A DNA stretch of 64,000 nucleotides, from the NCBI RefSeq assembly GCF_037038585.1, contig NC_092524.1:47329001-47393000 (forward strand), written 5' to 3'. This stretch comes from Patagioenas fasciata (lineage: Eukaryota > Chordata > Aves > Columbiformes > Columbidae). Numbering within the stretch: the stretch's first letter is position 1; every line of letters begins with the position of its first letter. A program made the position numbers and the translations under genes. This document shows, piece after piece, positions 63,170-64,000 of this stretch. The notes under the pieces were generated by a model that saw nothing but the letters and a program-made list of their open reading frames with translations, did no database searches and was not told the DNA's origin.

Positions 63170-64000
63170 GTAATGCGAGGCTTGTTCTGAGAATTGTTCT
63201 TTGCACATAAGAGGTTGTTCCTTGGAAGCTTTTCAAGGCATTCTGTAGGATACTCACAATCCACAAGAGTGGAACAAGAAAGCTGGTCTGCAGAACAGTT
63301 GCTTAAAGCTCATGTGCGCATCTTTTCACGCAGCTGACAAGAGGGGATTAATGCCAGCCAGAAGCCAGTTGCAGAGTGCTGTCAGCACCTCTCTGTAGGT
63401 GTATCACTTACTGCATGTGGTCAGATCTCTTGGGATTTACAGCTGTGTGCTTTTTGGTTTTGTTTTTTCCTTTTAAGGTTAGGTGGTATCAAAACGTACT
63501 TTGGGAATAGCTTTCACTCTCCTGCACACTATTACATAGTTTAAGGAGAGCAACATAATATTATTGTTTAGCATGGTCTTAGTCTTTTGTTCCTCTTTTT
63601 TTTTTTTGTTTGTGTTTTTTTTGTTTGGTTGGGGTTTTTTTTGTTTGTTTTTTTTGTTTGTTTGGTTTTTGTTTGTTTTTTTTTCAAAAGGGGCAAAAAA
63701 TGTGACCTTTTCTAGGAACTAGGTTTCATTAAGGAATCAACAGAGTAAATCAAAGTGTGGCTTACAGAACACTGCACAGAATGTGAAAGTGAGGGGTTCT
63801 TTTCCCTTGGCAGGCAGAATGCTGCTGTAATGGCTATGACCTTGCTTTTCTGGCCAGGGCAGCGGTTTTGTCTTTTCTTGAAGACCTTACACTACTCACT
63901 TACCTCCTAATACAGAACTTATGTAGCTGAGTGGGAGGCATTAGGCAACAAGCTTGCAAGCATATGATGTCAGGTAATACAGGTTTCCTCCTGAATTTTT
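63170..64000 (+). other. AHSA1 intron 6 start
   Basis: No further exon is visible before the window ends. A T/GTTT-rich simple repeat fills 63592-63684. Confidence 0.6.
63592..63684. repeat. T-rich (GTTT)n simple repeat
   Basis: Runs of T separated by G, about 90 bp, with GGTTGGGG in the middle. Confidence 0.9.

Overview
The window is nuclear DNA from a bird. It carries several CR1 LINE 3' ends (some with the typical terminal octamer-like repeats), compact intron-rich genes and CpG-island promoters. The gene order GSTZ1 - TMED8 - SAMD15 - NOXRED1 - VIPAS39 - AHSA1 matches the conserved vertebrate block found on human 14q24.3. The species cannot be named from the sequence alone. Exons were called by hand from recognised protein segments, GT/AG boundaries and phase agreement. 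UTRs and transcription starts are inferred.

Layout: 1-1515 holds nothing recognisable. GSTZ1 (+, 9 coding exons, 215 aa) lies at 1516-7857. It converges on an unnamed six-blade kelch-repeat gene (-, 12 exons, 569 aa) at 9188-17634, which starts in a CpG island. TMED8 (-) has its GOLD-domain exons at 25354-27282, a further exon at about 28205 and a probable first exon at 32331-32424; a 3' UTR of about 6 kb probably runs down to 19389. SAMD15 (+, 3 exons, 174 aa, essentially just a SAM domain) starts 391 bp from TMED8 in a shared CpG-island promoter. NOXRED1 (-) at 37130-41053 is only partly recognisable and may be decaying. VIPAS39 (-, 19 coding exons, 492 aa) fills 43802-58413. It shares a bidirectional promoter with AHSA1 (+), whose first six coding exons (232 codons) are present; the rest lies beyond the right edge.

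Mobile DNA is modest. There is one roughly 1 kb CR1 copy and four shorter CR1 fragments. A 192-bp fold-back hAT-type element has an 8-bp target duplication. A 234-bp TA-flanked element has terminal inverted repeats. A 745-bp solo LTR with a perfect 5-bp target duplication lies in VIPAS39 intron 5. A 103-bp sequence of unknown family occurs twice, identically, on the two sides of VIPAS39 exon 3.

The genes do not form one pathway. GSTZ1 acts in tyrosine catabolism, VIPAS39 in VPS33B-dependent vesicle sorting, AHSA1 in Hsp90 ATPase stimulation and TMED8 as a GOLD-domain protein. What links them is old synteny and paired head-to-head promoters. I found no undescribed multi-gene system. The best leads are the unnamed kelch gene, the altered NOXRED1, the reduced SAMD15 and the intronic repeat pair.
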